Counted from the stretch's first letter, positions 23,987 through 34,060 are shown. The stretch is 57,176 nucleotides of DNA from Acidobacteriota bacterium (GCA_016191085.1 JACPPJ010000075.1:1-57176); one strand, 5' to 3'. Translations and numbers: made by a program. Notes: generated by a model not told the origin, from the letters alone.

Positions 23987-26284
23987 ATGCGATTGAGTTT
24001 ACGTTTGGCTTTCTGCCTTATTGCCGCTATTTCTCTGGTTACATTCATCGTTGCTCGTTACCAAGCAGGAGAACAGGAACAAGACCTGCGGTCCGAGATG
24101 GAAAGGCGCGCCCAGGATTTGGGCGAGAGCCTGCAACAGATCATTCAACCGATTCTGGAAAGCGGTTCTTTGGATCAGCTCCAGCCGATTGTGGAACGGT
24201 TTGGAAGCCGTGAAAAGGTGGCGGGTGTAGCCGTATATGACACACTCGGTCAAAGTCTGGCGGCGAGTTCACCAGAATGGTCGAGTTACAACTACGTACC
24301 GCCCCGCGACATGTTTGATCCTGCCAGCGACCAAACCATTCCGCTCGGCCAATTCGTGCGGCTGATAGGCAAGCCGGTTTATGTTTACCTGGTTCCGCTG
24401 CATGGCAACGGCGAGACTGGCGGCTACCTCTCGATCTTTCATGACGCCAGCTACATAGAGGCGCAGAACGCCCATTTCTGGCGCCATACGCTTTGGCACA
24501 TCGCGGCTCAAGTGCTTTCTGTGATGCTGATCACGTTTCTGCTTGTCCGTTGGACGATAGTTTCTCCGCTCGCTAAGACGACCCGCTGGATGCGGGAGTT
24601 GAGGATAGGCAAAGTTTCGCCTCGTCCGAAACTTCCTGATGAAGATTTCTTCGGGCCTCTGTCGCAGGAAGTCGCAAGCCTGGCACAAAGTTTGGTCCAA
24701 GCACGGGGCAGCGCCGAAGAAGAGGCGCGACTCCGAGAACGCGGCGATTCGCTATGGACTGCGGAGCGGCTGCGCGTCAGTATGAAAAACAAGCTCGGTG
24801 ACAGCCGCATCGTCGTGGTATCCAATCGCGAGCCCTACGAGCACGTTCGCACCGGCAAGACGGTTGGAGTGGTTGTGCCCGCCAGCGGGCTGGTGACGGC
24901 CCTTGAGCCGATCCTGCGAGCCTGCCGGGGAACCTGGATCGCTTACGGTTCCGGTGACGCAGATCGCGAGACTGTGGACCCATGGGACCGTGTTCAGGTT
25001 CCTCCGGATCAGCCACAGTACACATTGCGGCGCGTTTGGCTGCAACAGCAAGAAATAGACGGTTATTATCACGGTTTCGCAAATGAGGGAATGTGGCCGC
25101 TCTGCCACATCGCGCACACGCGACCCGTATTCGAAGCCAAAAACTGGGCGTATTACCAACAGGTAAACGAAAAATTTGCCGAGGTGGTGCTGCAGGAGAT
25201 ACAAGGTGCTGAATCTCCACTGGTGTTGGTTCAGGACTACCATTTCGCATTACTGCCGAAGCTGGTGAAGCAGAAGCGCCCGGACGCCCGCGTCGCAATC
25301 TTCTGGCACATCCCGTGGCCCAACCCGGAAGCGTTTGGCATCTGCCCATGGCAGCGGGAGGTCCTCGACGGCTTGTTAGGTGCCGATCTGGTGAGCTTCC
25401 ACACTCAGTCGCATTGCAACAACTTCCTGTCAACCGTGGATAGAGTCCTGGAATCACAAGTGGACTGGGAGCGATTCGCTGTTAATCGTGCGAGTCATTT
25501 GACAGCCGTGCGGCCGTATCCAATCAGTGTTGCTTTTCCTAGACAGGAGCACGACACAGGTGAGGAGCGGCCACCACTCCCGGACAAGTACTCGATACTG
25601 CAGAGCCTCGGAGTGGAAGGAATCTATCTCGGCGTGGGTGTAGATCGCGTGGACTACACCAAGGGCATCATCGAACGTTTTCGGGGTATTGAACACTTCC
25701 TCGAGAAGAATCCCTTGTACCAGGGCTTATTCACGTTCGTGCAGATCGGCGCGCCTAGCCGCACCAACATCAAGCGCTATCATGACTTGCTCGCAGAGGT
25801 GGATGCGGAGTGTACCCGGATCAACAGGCGTTTCGAGACTAAGAAATGGAAGCCTATCGTTCTGTTCCGCAAACATCACAGTCAAAAAGAAATCGAGCCT
25901 TTCTATAAAGCCGCTGATTTTTGCTTGGTCACATCTTTGCACGATGGCATGAACCTGGTTGCCAAAGAGTTCGTGGCGTCGAGGGATGACGAGCAGGGTG
26001 TGCTCATTCTCAGTAGGTTCACTGGCGCGTGCGGCGAGTTACGCGACGCGCTCATCGTGAACCCCTACGACATCGAGCAGTTATCGGAGTGTGTACGTTA
26101 CGCCCTTGAAATGACCCCCGAGGACCGTCGTTTTAGAATGCGCAGGATGCGCCGTATAGTAAAAGAGCGCAACGTGTATAGATGGGCGGCGGACTTCATA
26201 TCGGCGCTGGTGGAACTTCGTCTCGACAACGAGGCGTCACATCAGCATCAACGCGTGTCAAAGCCTACGTTAGTGGGCGCTTAA
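23987..26284 (+). CDS. otsA: Trehalose-6-phosphate synthase with an N-terminal membrane sensor region
   Basis: The C-terminal part, from about residue 272, is a GT20 synthase that makes trehalose-6-phosphate from UDP-glucose and glucose-6-phosphate: [35 protein letters not shown]-like ([14 protein letters not shown]), [15 protein letters not shown] and [16 protein letters not shown]. Before it are about 270 extra residues: a membrane helix ([17 protein letters not shown]), an extracytoplasmic domain of about 140 residues, a second helix ([15 protein letters not shown]) and a HAMP-like linker. The total is 765 residues, against about 470 for plain OtsA. This architecture resembles a receptor histidine kinase input fused to a metabolic enzyme. 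The ATG at 23987 is chosen; an ATG at 23915 is in frame but weaker. It follows otsB. Confidence 0.88.
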   Translation: MRLSLRLAFCLIAAISLVTFIVARYQAGEQEQDLRSEMERRAQDLGESLQQIIQPILESGSLDQLQPIVERFGSREKVAGVAVYDTLGQSLAASSPEWSSYNYVPPRDMFDPASDQTIPLGQFVRLIGKPVYVYLVPLHGNGETGGYLSIFHDASYIEAQNAHFWRHTLWHIAAQVLSVMLITFLLVRWTIVSPLAKTTRWMRELRIGKVSPRPKLPDEDFFGPLSQEVASLAQSLVQARGSAEEEARLRERGDSLWTAERLRVSMKNKLGDSRIVVVSNREPYEHVRTGKTVGVVVPASGLVTALEPILRACRGTWIAYGSGDADRETVDPWDRVQVPPDQPQYTLRRVWLQQQEIDGYYHGFANEGMWPLCHIAHTRPVFEAKNWAYYQQVNEKFAEVVLQEIQGAESPLVLVQDYHFALLPKLVKQKRPDARVAIFWHIPWPNPEAFGICPWQREVLDGLLGADLVSFHTQSHCNNFLSTVDRVLESQVDWERFAVNRASHLTAVRPYPISVAFPRQEHDTGEERPPLPDKYSILQSLGVEGIYLGVGVDRVDYTKGIIERFRGIEHFLEKNPLYQGLFTFVQIGAPSRTNIKRYHDLLAEVDAECTRINRRFETKKWKPIVLFRKHHSQKEIEPFYKAADFCLVTSLHDGMNLVAKEFVASRDDEQGVLILSRFTGACGELRDALIVNPYDIEQLSECVRYALEMTPEDRRFRMRRMRRIVKERNVYRWAADFISALVELRLDNEASHQHQRVSKPTLVGA

Positions 26285-26382
26285 TACGCGGAAATGTGCG
26301 TGATGAGATCCCGGTATCCTTGACCGCCTTCGCCGGACTGTGGGATATTGCTGGGAGTTATCAACTTTCAAGGGAGTTACAG

Positions 26383-27870
26383 ATGGCCACAGTGAAGGCG
26401 CTTTCGCGGAGCAAGAACCTGCTGCCCTACAACGGATTACGGGATTGGATCGAAAAATTGAATGAAATGGGCGACCTGCGAATCGTCGAGGGCGCCGACG
26501 TGGAAAAAGGCATCGGTCAGGCGACTGAGTTGTTGCAACATCACCCCGATGCCCCGGCGGTGCTCTTCGACTCCGTCCCGGGCTACAAGAAAGGCTACCG
26601 CGTTCTGGTGAATCTGTATGGAACTCCCGGGCGTTTGGCGCTCACTTTCGGTCTGCCAGTAAACCTGAACAAAGCTGACCTGAGCAACCGCATCCTCGAA
26701 CTTGTCGAGGGCAGCAAGCCGATTCCGTATGAGTTTGTGGACGAGGGGCCAGTCCTTGAGAACATTCAGATTGGCTCCGATGTGAACGTAGACATTTTCC
26801 CATCGCCGCGCTGGCACGAGCGAGACGGCGGTCACTACATCGGCACTGGCAGCTATGACATCACCCGCGATCCGGACAGCGGCACCGTGAATCTTGGAAC
26901 CTACCGCGTCATGTCCATGGACAAGAAGACAGTTGGGTTCTACATTTCTCCCGGCAAGCATGGCCGCATTGACCGGGAAAAATACTGGGCCAACGGGGAG
27001 CCGTGCCCGACAGTTATCGTTGTTGGCGGCGATCCGCTGCTGCTGGTAGCTGCCTGCACCGAGCTACCCTACGGCGTCAGCGAATACGATTGGGTCGGCG
27101 GTCTGCGTGGCTCTCCTTATCCGGTGGTCAAAGGCCGCGTGACCGGCCTGCCGATTCCGGCCGATGCCGAGATTGCTTTTGAAGGTTTTGTCCGCCAGGA
27201 CAACAAACGTCCCGAAGGTCCGTTCGGCGAATGGACGGGTTATTACGCCAGCGGCGCTCGCGAAGAACCTGTGCTCGACATTCAGGCGGTCTACTATCGC
27301 AACAATCCGATCGTCACAGGCTTTCCGCCCCAGTGCCCGCCCGATGAGCAGCAACGTTTCCGCGCCATCCAGCGCTCGGCTCTGCTGAAGCAGGAGATGG
27401 AGAAGGCCAGCGTTCCCGGCATTACTCAGGTGTGGTGCCATGAAGTCGGCGGCGCGCGCATGCTGGTCGGTGTTGCGATCAAGCAGCTCTATCCTGGACA
27501 CGCCAGCCAGGCTGGACACGTCGCGGCAATGTGCCACGTGGGGGCCTACGCAGGCAAGTACGTCATTGTCGTCGACGAGGACGTTGACGTCACCAACCTG
27601 GAAGACTTGATGTGGGCAATGTCAACCCGCTCCGATCCCGCAACCTCGATTGACATCATCCATCGCACGTGGAGCACGCCGCTCGATCCACGCATCAGCC
27701 CCGAAGACAAGAAAGCGGGCAAGATGATGAACTCCCGAGCCATCATTGACGCCACGCGCCCGTGGGAGTGGCGTAATGAGTTCCCGGTCGTGAACCGTCC
27801 CAGTAAAGAGTGGCGGCGCGAATCGGAAGAGAAGTGGGGCTGGGTAGTGAATCGGGTGGACAAGAAGTAG
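26383..27870 (+). CDS. UbiD-family decarboxylase (prenylated-FMN type)
   Basis: UbiD enzymes reversibly decarboxylate aromatic or alpha,beta-unsaturated acids using prenylated FMN. The 495-residue protein shows the family pattern: LRDWIEKLNEMGDLRIVEG at the start, PSPRWHERDGGHYIGTGSYD in the cofactor region, EYDWVGGLRGSPYPVVKGRV, and ERDxE-like PEGPFGEWTGYYA near the active site. It ends with the helical KAGKMMNSRAIIDATRPWEW. The ATG at 26383 has AGGGAG upstream; a longer frame from 26182 overlaps otsA and is not used. A terminator follows. No ubiX-like flavin prenyltransferase gene is in the window. The substrate is unknown. Confidence 0.9.
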   Translation: MATVKALSRSKNLLPYNGLRDWIEKLNEMGDLRIVEGADVEKGIGQATELLQHHPDAPAVLFDSVPGYKKGYRVLVNLYGTPGRLALTFGLPVNLNKADLSNRILELVEGSKPIPYEFVDEGPVLENIQIGSDVNVDIFPSPRWHERDGGHYIGTGSYDITRDPDSGTVNLGTYRVMSMDKKTVGFYISPGKHGRIDREKYWANGEPCPTVIVVGGDPLLLVAACTELPYGVSEYDWVGGLRGSPYPVVKGRVTGLPIPADAEIAFEGFVRQDNKRPEGPFGEWTGYYASGAREEPVLDIQAVYYRNNPIVTGFPPQCPPDEQQRFRAIQRSALLKQEMEKASVPGITQVWCHEVGGARMLVGVAIKQLYPGHASQAGHVAAMCHVGAYAGKYVIVVDEDVDVTNLEDLMWAMSTRSDPATSIDIIHRTWSTPLDPRISPEDKKAGKMMNSRAIIDATRPWEWRNEFPVVNRPSKEWRRESEEKWGWVVNRVDKK

Positions 27871-27894
27871 ACAAGCCCAAGCTAGACGACAAGG

Positions 27895-27922
27895 GCGGGT
27901 GGAAACACCCGCTCTTTTTTTA
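27895..27922 (+). terminator. Intrinsic terminator after the ubiD-like gene
   Basis: GCGGGTG, loop GAAA, CACCCGC (27895-27912) is a perfect 7-bp stem followed by TC and a T-run. It lies 25 bases after the ubiD-like stop and before the end of the convergent flavoprotein gene. Confidence 0.85.
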
Positions 27923-27947
27923 CCACACCAGAGGTGCTGGTGCAGCC

Positions 27948-29807
27948 TTACAGCTTCTCGTCCCAGCTTGGCTCGCTGGCAGCCTGGTTGCCCGCGATGT
28001 AGCCCTGAGTAATGCAGCGGCCCTGGCCATGTTGGCTACATCCTCCCGCTGACTCGCCTCCGCAATAAAGCCCGGGAATTACCTGGCCCTTCATATCCAC
28101 CACCTGGCACTTCATATTGATACGCAGACCGGCGTAGGTGTCGTGGATCTCGAGGCTGGCCCATGCCGCGTAAAACGGCGGCGTCTGAATCTTGTATTTC
28201 GGCGTTGGCTTTTCAAAATCGGGATCGTAGCCAAAGTCCACAATGGCGTTATACCTAGCCACCGTCGCTTCCAGATTTGCACCGGGCATCTCGACCTTGG
28301 TGAAAGGGTTCTTCTTGATCTGTGCGGCTAGTTCCCGCAGCGCGTTCGCGCTGAAGAAAAAGAGCGGATCAGTGAAGGGCGGCCTGACGTCCCATTTCTC
28401 GCGTTTGACGGCATCAGCGTCAAAGATGGCCCAGGTAGGACCGGCGCTGAAGTCCGGGACAACCGATCCCTCGTTGGGAGCCAAGGCAGCATCCTGAAAA
28501 TTGTTTGGAGCATACTTGATGCGCCGCGCGTTGCGCCAATCTCCCTGATTGTAGGGTTTCAGAAAGCCGTAGTGCGTCCCGTATGGCCAGCCTTCTGCCG
28601 TCTCGTCGTAGAATCGCTTGCCAACCTGATTCACCAGGATTAGCGTTTGCCAGTCGCGAACTTTCAGGCCTGTGGCGCGGGCCAGAGGAAACACAGGGCT
28701 GTCCGGCATCCATCCAGCGTAAAGGTATTGAGCTCCAACCAAGTCTCTTTTTCGGATGGCTCCGTTTCGTTCCAAAGTCTGATTTGCCGTTCCCCACAGT
28801 GAGGCGCCAATGGCCATGGCGGCGATCTCGCCGCTGGCATCCTGCGTCGAGAATGGTTCACCGGCTAGCTGTAATTCTTCCGTTAATCGCGGGTCGAAAA
28901 TACGGCGGAAGTTCACATTGCCGGAGCTGCCGCCCGTCGCAACGATGATTGCCTTCTTCGCTTTCACAGTTACGGTGAGCGCCGTCATTTGAATGTTGCC
29001 GTCGGAGCGGAAAGATTTCATCGGCGTGCTGCTGCCCGGTAAAAACTTAGGCGTGTAACTGGCCTGGATGCCAAGGACGCGACCGGATGCGGGCGACTCA
29101 CGGAAAATCGCGTCCATATGATAATTCAGCAGGAATCTGACTCCCTTCGACCTCGCGCTGGCCTCCAACGGCCTGTAAATACCGGCACCGCCACCACCGC
29201 GCGGACTTTCGGCGCTCTGTCCTTTGTCCCATTTCGCATAGTTCTCACGCGGTGCAGAGATCCCGATGGCGTGACCGCCGCCGCCGCCCGGTGGTATGTC
29301 TGCAAATACGACGCCGTTTTCCAGCAGAAACTCGAACGCCTGGGCCTCATTGTCAGCCAGTGCCCGCTGTACGCCTCGGTCGTTGAACCGGTATTCGGGC
29401 ATGCCGTTGGTCTCGACCACGGACCAGTCCGTCAAGTCCTGAAACAGCAAATCCGGCGAGTCTTTGATCCCATGCTTCTTCTGCGCGCTTGTTCCGCCGC
29501 CCAGAGGAACTTGTCCTCCGTTCAGTATTCCGTGGCCGCCGACTTCATAATTGGTCTCAACGAGGATTACTGACGCGCCTGCATCTCTGGCGCGGATCGC
29601 CGCGGGAAGTCCCGTAGCGCCGGAACCAAGCACAACTACGTCGGCTTCAAGGTCCCATTTCTGCGGGATGCCAGCAGCACGCTGCTGCGCTTCCGTATTG
29701 ATGGCTGGCAGACCGAGCGCGCCCGCAATCGCCGCAGCGCCCATTCCCGCTCCGCGCACGAACTCGCGACGGCTGATTCTTTTCTGCTGTTTTTTATCGG
29801 ACTTCAT
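27948..29807 (-). CDS. Tat-exported FAD-binding oxidoreductase (fumarate reductase / flavocytochrome c-like)
   Basis: The 619-residue flavoprotein has a clear Tat signal (KRISRREFVRGAGMGAAAIA, Arg13-Arg14). A Rossmann motif follows: VVVLGSGATGLPAAIRARDA (GSGATG, residues 61-66), then the ribose-binding glutamate in VILVETNYEVGGHG. Later blocks such as KAIIVATGGSSGNVNF and the C-terminal GLYCGGESAGGC match the FAD_binding_2 family, in which fumarate reductases and ketosteroid dehydrogenases occur. No haem domain is attached, so electrons must go to or come from a separate carrier. The start has AAGG upstream. It is convergent with the UbiD-type gene. The substrate is unknown. Confidence 0.82.
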   Translation of the reverse strand: MKSDKKQQKRISRREFVRGAGMGAAAIAGALGLPAINTEAQQRAAGIPQKWDLEADVVVLGSGATGLPAAIRARDAGASVILVETNYEVGGHGILNGGQVPLGGGTSAQKKHGIKDSPDLLFQDLTDWSVVETNGMPEYRFNDRGVQRALADNEAQAFEFLLENGVVFADIPPGGGGGHAIGISAPRENYAKWDKGQSAESPRGGGGAGIYRPLEASARSKGVRFLLNYHMDAIFRESPASGRVLGIQASYTPKFLPGSSTPMKSFRSDGNIQMTALTVTVKAKKAIIVATGGSSGNVNFRRIFDPRLTEELQLAGEPFSTQDASGEIAAMAIGASLWGTANQTLERNGAIRKRDLVGAQYLYAGWMPDSPVFPLARATGLKVRDWQTLILVNQVGKRFYDETAEGWPYGTHYGFLKPYNQGDWRNARRIKYAPNNFQDAALAPNEGSVVPDFSAGPTWAIFDADAVKREKWDVRPPFTDPLFFFSANALRELAAQIKKNPFTKVEMPGANLEATVARYNAIVDFGYDPDFEKPTPKYKIQTPPFYAAWASLEIHDTYAGLRINMKCQVVDMKGQVIPGLYCGGESAGGCSQHGQGRCITQGYIAGNQAASEPSWDEKL

Positions 29808-30092
29808 GTACGTGACCTTCTGTTATGAAAATTCTCTACGCCAGCCACGGACGGGTAATCTAATCTAAATGAACGCAGATCGCCTTGGCGGCGGTCAAGC
29901 TAAAATATCACAATTGGCTGCGCAGAGGCTGTTGTAAGCTGGCGCGTGGCGCAAGGCGTTCTCGCCCGTTCTCAACACGAGTGATCGGGATGACTCACCC
30001 GGTGGCCGTCGTTGGGGCGTTGTGCTGCAGGAGCCACGCCCGGAATCTTTTACCTAACGACGGCAATTTTGTTCGGGTAGATTACATCTCAT
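29808..30092. other. Intergenic region with no recognised feature
   Basis: The space upstream of the flavoprotein gene and downstream of the DksA-like gene. No credible frame, repeat or terminator was seen. Confidence 0.5.
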
Positions 30093-30536
30093 TTAAACGG
30101 CGATGGGCGTGCCGTCGGAGATGTTTTCAAACAACTCCTGGTGACGGACACAATATGCCGCCCAGGGGATCGCATTCAGGCGGGCCTCGGGAATCGGCTC
30201 GCCATCAGCGAGGCACTGGCCATAAGTACCGTCATCGATCCGTTGCAGCGCAGCGCGTACTTCTTCGAGTAGTTTGGCATCGCGGTCCAGATGCGCGAAC
30301 GTGATTTCTTTGTGATGTGAGAATATGCTTTCGTCGGCTTCGTCCAGCGTGCCGTCCGCTTCTTCGCGTCCGGTTATTGCGTTGCGCTTCAGAAGTCCCA
30401 GCAGTTCTTGCTCTTTCGCCAGAAGCTTGGCGCGGTAATGCCCGATGTTCACTACAGAAGCATTGTGCTGATTTCCTCTTTGTGGCGCTCGTCTATTCTT
30501 TTCCCCGTTCCGATGAACGATAACCAGTTTCGCCAT
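30093..30536 (-). CDS. DksA/TraR-family protein with an altered zinc site
   Basis: DksA-type proteins enter the RNA polymerase secondary channel and tune transcription. The 147-residue protein has a coiled-coil hairpin (YRAKLLAKEQELLGLLKRNA, then DEADESIFSHHKEITFAH) and a C-terminal finger. The finger reads YGQCLADGEPIPEARLNAIP followed by AAYCVRHQE. The four ligand positions are C108, D111, C129 and H132, where family C4 fingers have Cys. It may bind zinc through C-D-C-H or may be zinc-independent like DksA2. The start is firm: GGGGAGGTGCGGAA precedes the ATG. It is transcribed alone. Confidence 0.8.
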   Translation of the reverse strand: MAKLVIVHRNGEKNRRAPQRGNQHNASVVNIGHYRAKLLAKEQELLGLLKRNAITGREEADGTLDEADESIFSHHKEITFAHLDRDAKLLEEVRAALQRIDDGTYGQCLADGEPIPEARLNAIPWAAYCVRHQELFENISDGTPIAV

Positions 30537-30905
30537 TTCCGCACCTCCCCGTTATGGTTCGACCGGCCGTAAGCACGGTCTCGGCCACGCTGTAAAAAGT
30601 TCTCCGTTGCTCAAACACGCGCAGGATTAGTGCAAGATGCGTACCACAATGGGAGAACTAGTTCCGTTTAATCACGGGAGTTTCCGGCCAATTCACCGGG
30701 TTAGTCAGGTAGCCGACAATCAGCGTAGACAGCGGCTGAGAGGGTGCGCAATTCAGCTTGACAGCCGATACCCGGCACGACTACGCTCTTGTGAAGGCGG
30801 AACAAAAAACAGAAATCCTGGCTCGGTGTGCTCATGGACTTGTGCTCCATCTTGAAGTGCAGTGTCACCGAGCCATCCGCACTTAATTTCCTGGAGGTGA
30901 AGTGT

Positions 30906-31958
30906 ATGGCTACCCTAGCAACTGCTCAGCGCGAAGCGGCTCCCGCATTGCAACCCCAGCCCAATCCTGCGTTGATCTTTGAAACATTGAACGCATTTCA
31001 GCGCTCAGCAGCGCTGAGGGGCGCCATCGAATTGGATATTTTCACGGTCATCGCCCAAGGTGCGAACACGCCTGAAGCAATCGCTCTCAGGTGTCAAGCC
31101 TCGGAACGCGGCGTGAGAATTCTCTGCGACTATCTCACGGTGATTGGATTCTTAACCAAGCAGAACAACCGGTATGGTCTCACACCGGATTCAGCAACAT
31201 TTCTGGATCGCCGCTCGCCCGCGTATATGGGCACTATGGCCAAATTTCTAAATGCGCCGAAGATGATGGAGCAATTTCAGGATCTGGCTGATGTTGTGCG
31301 TCTCGGGCAAGAGAAGGGAACGAACGAGGACGGCAGTGCAAGTGACGACAATGCTTTCTGGATCGAATTCGCAAGGTCCATGGTGCCTCTGATGACAGGG
31401 GCCGCTCAAGAGATCGCCGGTTTGTTGGGTGCGAACCAGGGAGCGAAATGGAAGGTGCTGGACATCGCCGCCGGTCACGGAATCTTTGGGATCACAATTG
31501 CTCAACAGAATCAAAATGCGGAGATCGTCGCCGTGGATTGGCCATCTGTCCTCAAAGTTGCCAGAGAAAATGCAGAGAAATTGGGCGTGGCCCAGCACTA
31601 TCAGACCATTGAAGGATCCGCGTTCGAAGCCGATTACGGTGACGGTTACGATGTGATCCTCTTGACGAATTTCCTGCACCACTTCGATGTTTCCACCTGC
31701 GAGAAATTGCTACGGAAAATTTGGGCCGCGCTGAAATCGGGAGGCCGTGTCGCAACTTTGGAGATGGTTCCCAACGAGAACCGTATCTCGCCACCAATAC
31801 CTGCTGCTTTCGCGTTGCAGATGCTTGGCGGTACGCCACGCGGAGACGCGTACACTTTCTCGGAACTGGACCGAATGTTCCGCGCCGCACGATTCAGCAA
31901 GAACGAATTGTATGATCTCGCAACTTCACCCGAACGCGTGATCATTTCGACGAAATAA
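30906..31958 (+). CDS. O-methyltransferase (dimerisation domain plus SAM domain)
   Basis: The 350-residue protein resembles the acetylserotonin / plant-type O-methyltransferases. The N-terminal winged-helix dimerisation domain holds LRGAIELDIFTVIAQGANTP and RCQASERGVRILCDYLTVIG. The SAM domain holds motif I as VLDIAAGHGIFGITIA, VDWPSVLKVARENAEKLG and the catalytic-region LTNFLHHFDVSTCEKLLRKI. The ATG at 30906 follows CTGGAGG; the upstream frame from 30828 is not used. The methyl acceptor is unknown. A TTGACA (30758-30763) with a weak -10 (TACGCT) lies upstream and might be the promoter. Confidence 0.85.
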   Translation: MATLATAQREAAPALQPQPNPALIFETLNAFQRSAALRGAIELDIFTVIAQGANTPEAIALRCQASERGVRILCDYLTVIGFLTKQNNRYGLTPDSATFLDRRSPAYMGTMAKFLNAPKMMEQFQDLADVVRLGQEKGTNEDGSASDDNAFWIEFARSMVPLMTGAAQEIAGLLGANQGAKWKVLDIAAGHGIFGITIAQQNQNAEIVAVDWPSVLKVARENAEKLGVAQHYQTIEGSAFEADYGDGYDVILLTNFLHHFDVSTCEKLLRKIWAALKSGGRVATLEMVPNENRISPPIPAAFALQMLGGTPRGDAYTFSELDRMFRAARFSKNELYDLATSPERVIISTK

Positions 31959-32006
31959 CACCTTTCGGTGAAGCAGAGGTACTGTCTCAGTTTTGAAAAT
32001 CGGAAG

Positions 32007-32027
32007 GGCACGGCTTTCAGCCGTGCC
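32007..32027. repeat. REP-like hairpin (GGCACGGCT / AGCCGTGCC)
   Basis: GGCACGGCT, loop TTC, AGCCGTGCC. The sequence just before it (GTCTCAGTTTTGAAAATCGG) resembles that before the palindrome at the right edge of the window (57155), so the two share a longer unit. Confidence 0.65.
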
Positions 32028-32110
32028 GGTACGAGTCTGCAAACGGGTGCTTTAGCGCCTGCGGTGCGAACCTCGTGTTGACTGGTTAGGCTTTTGTGGC
32101 AGGGCTGGAA

Positions 32111-32226
32111 GAGTGTTTGTGAAAACCTGCAACGGCCTCAGTGGCTAAAGCCGAATTGATATTGCGCGACTTACGGCACGACTGAAGTCGTGCCCTTCCG
32201 TAAATCCGACGTTTTCACACACACTC
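32111..32226. repeat. MITE-like dispersed element, copy 2 (inverted relative to copy 1)
   Basis: Terminal inverted repeats GAGTGTTTGTGAAAAC (32111-32126) and GTTTTCACACACACTC (32211-32226) differ at one position. The inside is the reverse complement of copy 1 at 3781-3900: CTCAGTGGCTAAAGCCGAAT, then GCGCGACTTACGGCACGACT and AGTCGTGCC (palindrome 32175-32194). The length is 116 bp against 120. It lies between the O-methyltransferase and rpsA genes. Confidence 0.65.
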
Positions 32227-32374
32227 TGAAGCCGTGCCCTTCCACAAGCCCGATTCGCGAGTGGCCAAAAAATTCAAATTGAGACACTGCGAAACAGGGG
32301 TAGGGCAGTTGGGTCTGGCGGGCCGAACGATGGTATCCTGGATGGGAATTTCCGATGTGAGGCTTTAATCGTTC

Positions 32375-34060
32375 ATGTCAGATCCAATAATTCCCGAGTC
32401 CGATTCGGCGATGGAGTCCAGTGAATCATTCCAGGATATCTTTTCGGAATACGAGCGCAGCCGTTCCCAAAAACGCGAGGAACTTGGAAAGGGACTGGAG
32501 GGCACGGTCATCTCCGTTTCCGCCGATTCGGTGCTACTAGATGTCGGTTTCAAGACGGAAGGCATCCTGCCGGTGTCAGCGCTGCCGCCCGGGCGCGAAG
32601 TGAAACCCGGCGACAAGCTGCCTGTCACGATCACGGGACGAGATCCGGAGGGCTATTACAAGCTTGCGCTCGGCAGGCTGGCGCGCGCGACAGACTGGTC
32701 GGCGCTCGAGAAAGCTTTTGCGGAAAAGGCAACTATTGCCGGGAACGTGACGGGTGTCATTAAAGGCGGCCTTAGCGTAGATGTGGGAGTGCGGGCGTTT
32801 CTGCCGGCGTCGCGCAGCGGAGTGCGAGAACCAGCGGAGATGGAAAAGTTAGTAGGCCAAGAGATTCGCTGCCGGATTATCAAATTGGACGTGGCTGATG
32901 AAGACGTGGTGGTCGACCGCCGCGCGGTTCTCGAACAAGATGTGCTCGCTGAAAAAGACCGCCGCTACGGAGAGCTCAGGGAAGGCGACATCGTGCGCGG
33001 CGAGGTCCGCAGCCTCACCGACTACGGCGCTTTCGTCGGCATTGGTGGTGTCGACGCTCTGCTGCATGTCAGCGATATTTCATGGGCCCGCGTCAACAAG
33101 CCGGCCGACGCGCTTGAGGTAGGACAGCAGATCGAGGTGAAAGTACTTAAGATTGACGCTGAGAAGCGGCGCATTTCTGTCGGCATGAAGCAGCTCCAGC
33201 CGCATCCTTGGGAGCAGGTTGCCGAGACTTACAAAGTTGGCGAGCGCGTGCGCGGCACCGTGACGCGGACCGCCGATTTCGGCGCGTTCGTGGAACTCGC
33301 GCCCGGCATCGAAGGACTGATCCACATTTCAGAGCTTTCCTGGTCGAAGAGAATCAAGAGAGCCAGCGACATCGTTAAGCCCGGCGACACGGTCGAGGTG
33401 GTGATTCTGGGTGTCAATACAGTCGAGCGCCGCATGTCCCTGGGCCTGAAGCAGGCGCTGGGCGATCCGTGGGCTGACGCGGGACAGAAGTTTGGTGCGG
33501 GCGCGGTCGCCGAAGGGCCCGTTACAAACTTGACTAAATTCGGCGCGTTTGTGCAGCTTGCGGAAGGCATTGAGGGAATGGTTCACATCAGCGAGATCAC
33601 CACGGAAAAGCGCCTCAATCACCCGCAGGAGGTGCTGCGCGTTGGACAAGTGGTAAAAGCAAAGGTGCTTGAATTCGACAAAGCCAAGCGCGTGATACGG
33701 CTGAGCATCAAGCAACTGGAGCCGACCGGCCTCGATGAATACATGGCCGAGCACAAAGAAGGCGATGTCGTATCAGGCCGCATGATGGAAGTCTCGAACG
33801 GGTACGCGCGCGTGGAGTTAGGCGAGGGCGTTCTGGGGACTTGCCGCGTCATCTCCGATGCTCAGGCGTCCCAGGAGCCACAGGCGCAGGAAAAGACTGA
33901 CGTGTCATCGCTCAGCTCGATGCTGCACGCGCGCTGGAGGGATAGCAATACTGACAGTGGCGTCAAATCCGAAGACAGGCGCGCGGGGCAGATTCGCAGC
34001 TTCCGTATTACCAAGCTGGATCCGGAGACAAAGAAGATCGAACTCGAGTTGGCCTCGTAA
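32375..34060 (+). CDS. rpsA: 30S ribosomal protein S1 (six S1 domains)
   Basis: S1 binds mRNA and helps the ribosome start translation. The 561-residue protein has six S1 (OB-fold) domains at about residues 40-105, 121-185, 203-270, 288-358, 373-443 and 458-520. Domains 3-5 are the classical mRNA-binding ones with the pattern G-x-V-x-x-x-x-x-F/Y-G-A-F-V (DYGAFVGIGG, DFGAFVELAPGIEGLIHISE, KFGAFVQLAEGIEGMVHISE). Domains 1, 2 and 6 are more diverged. The N-terminal 38 residues are acidic. The order and length fit rpsA rather than a short S1-domain regulator. The gene stands alone after a repeat-rich spacer. Confidence 0.9.
   Translation: MSDPIIPESDSAMESSESFQDIFSEYERSRSQKREELGKGLEGTVISVSADSVLLDVGFKTEGILPVSALPPGREVKPGDKLPVTITGRDPEGYYKLALGRLARATDWSALEKAFAEKATIAGNVTGVIKGGLSVDVGVRAFLPASRSGVREPAEMEKLVGQEIRCRIIKLDVADEDVVVDRRAVLEQDVLAEKDRRYGELREGDIVRGEVRSLTDYGAFVGIGGVDALLHVSDISWARVNKPADALEVGQQIEVKVLKIDAEKRRISVGMKQLQPHPWEQVAETYKVGERVRGTVTRTADFGAFVELAPGIEGLIHISELSWSKRIKRASDIVKPGDTVEVVILGVNTVERRMSLGLKQALGDPWADAGQKFGAGAVAEGPVTNLTKFGAFVQLAEGIEGMVHISEITTEKRLNHPQEVLRVGQVVKAKVLEFDKAKRVIRLSIKQLEPTGLDEYMAEHKEGDVVSGRMMEVSNGYARVELGEGVLGTCRVISDAQASQEPQAQEKTDVSSLSSMLHARWRDSNTDSGVKSEDRRAGQIRSFRITKLDPETKKIELELAS

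Noticed and set aside
26182-26382. N-terminal extension of the UbiD-type frame
   Set aside because: It overlaps the end of otsA and lacks UbiD features; a good ribosome site precedes 26383.
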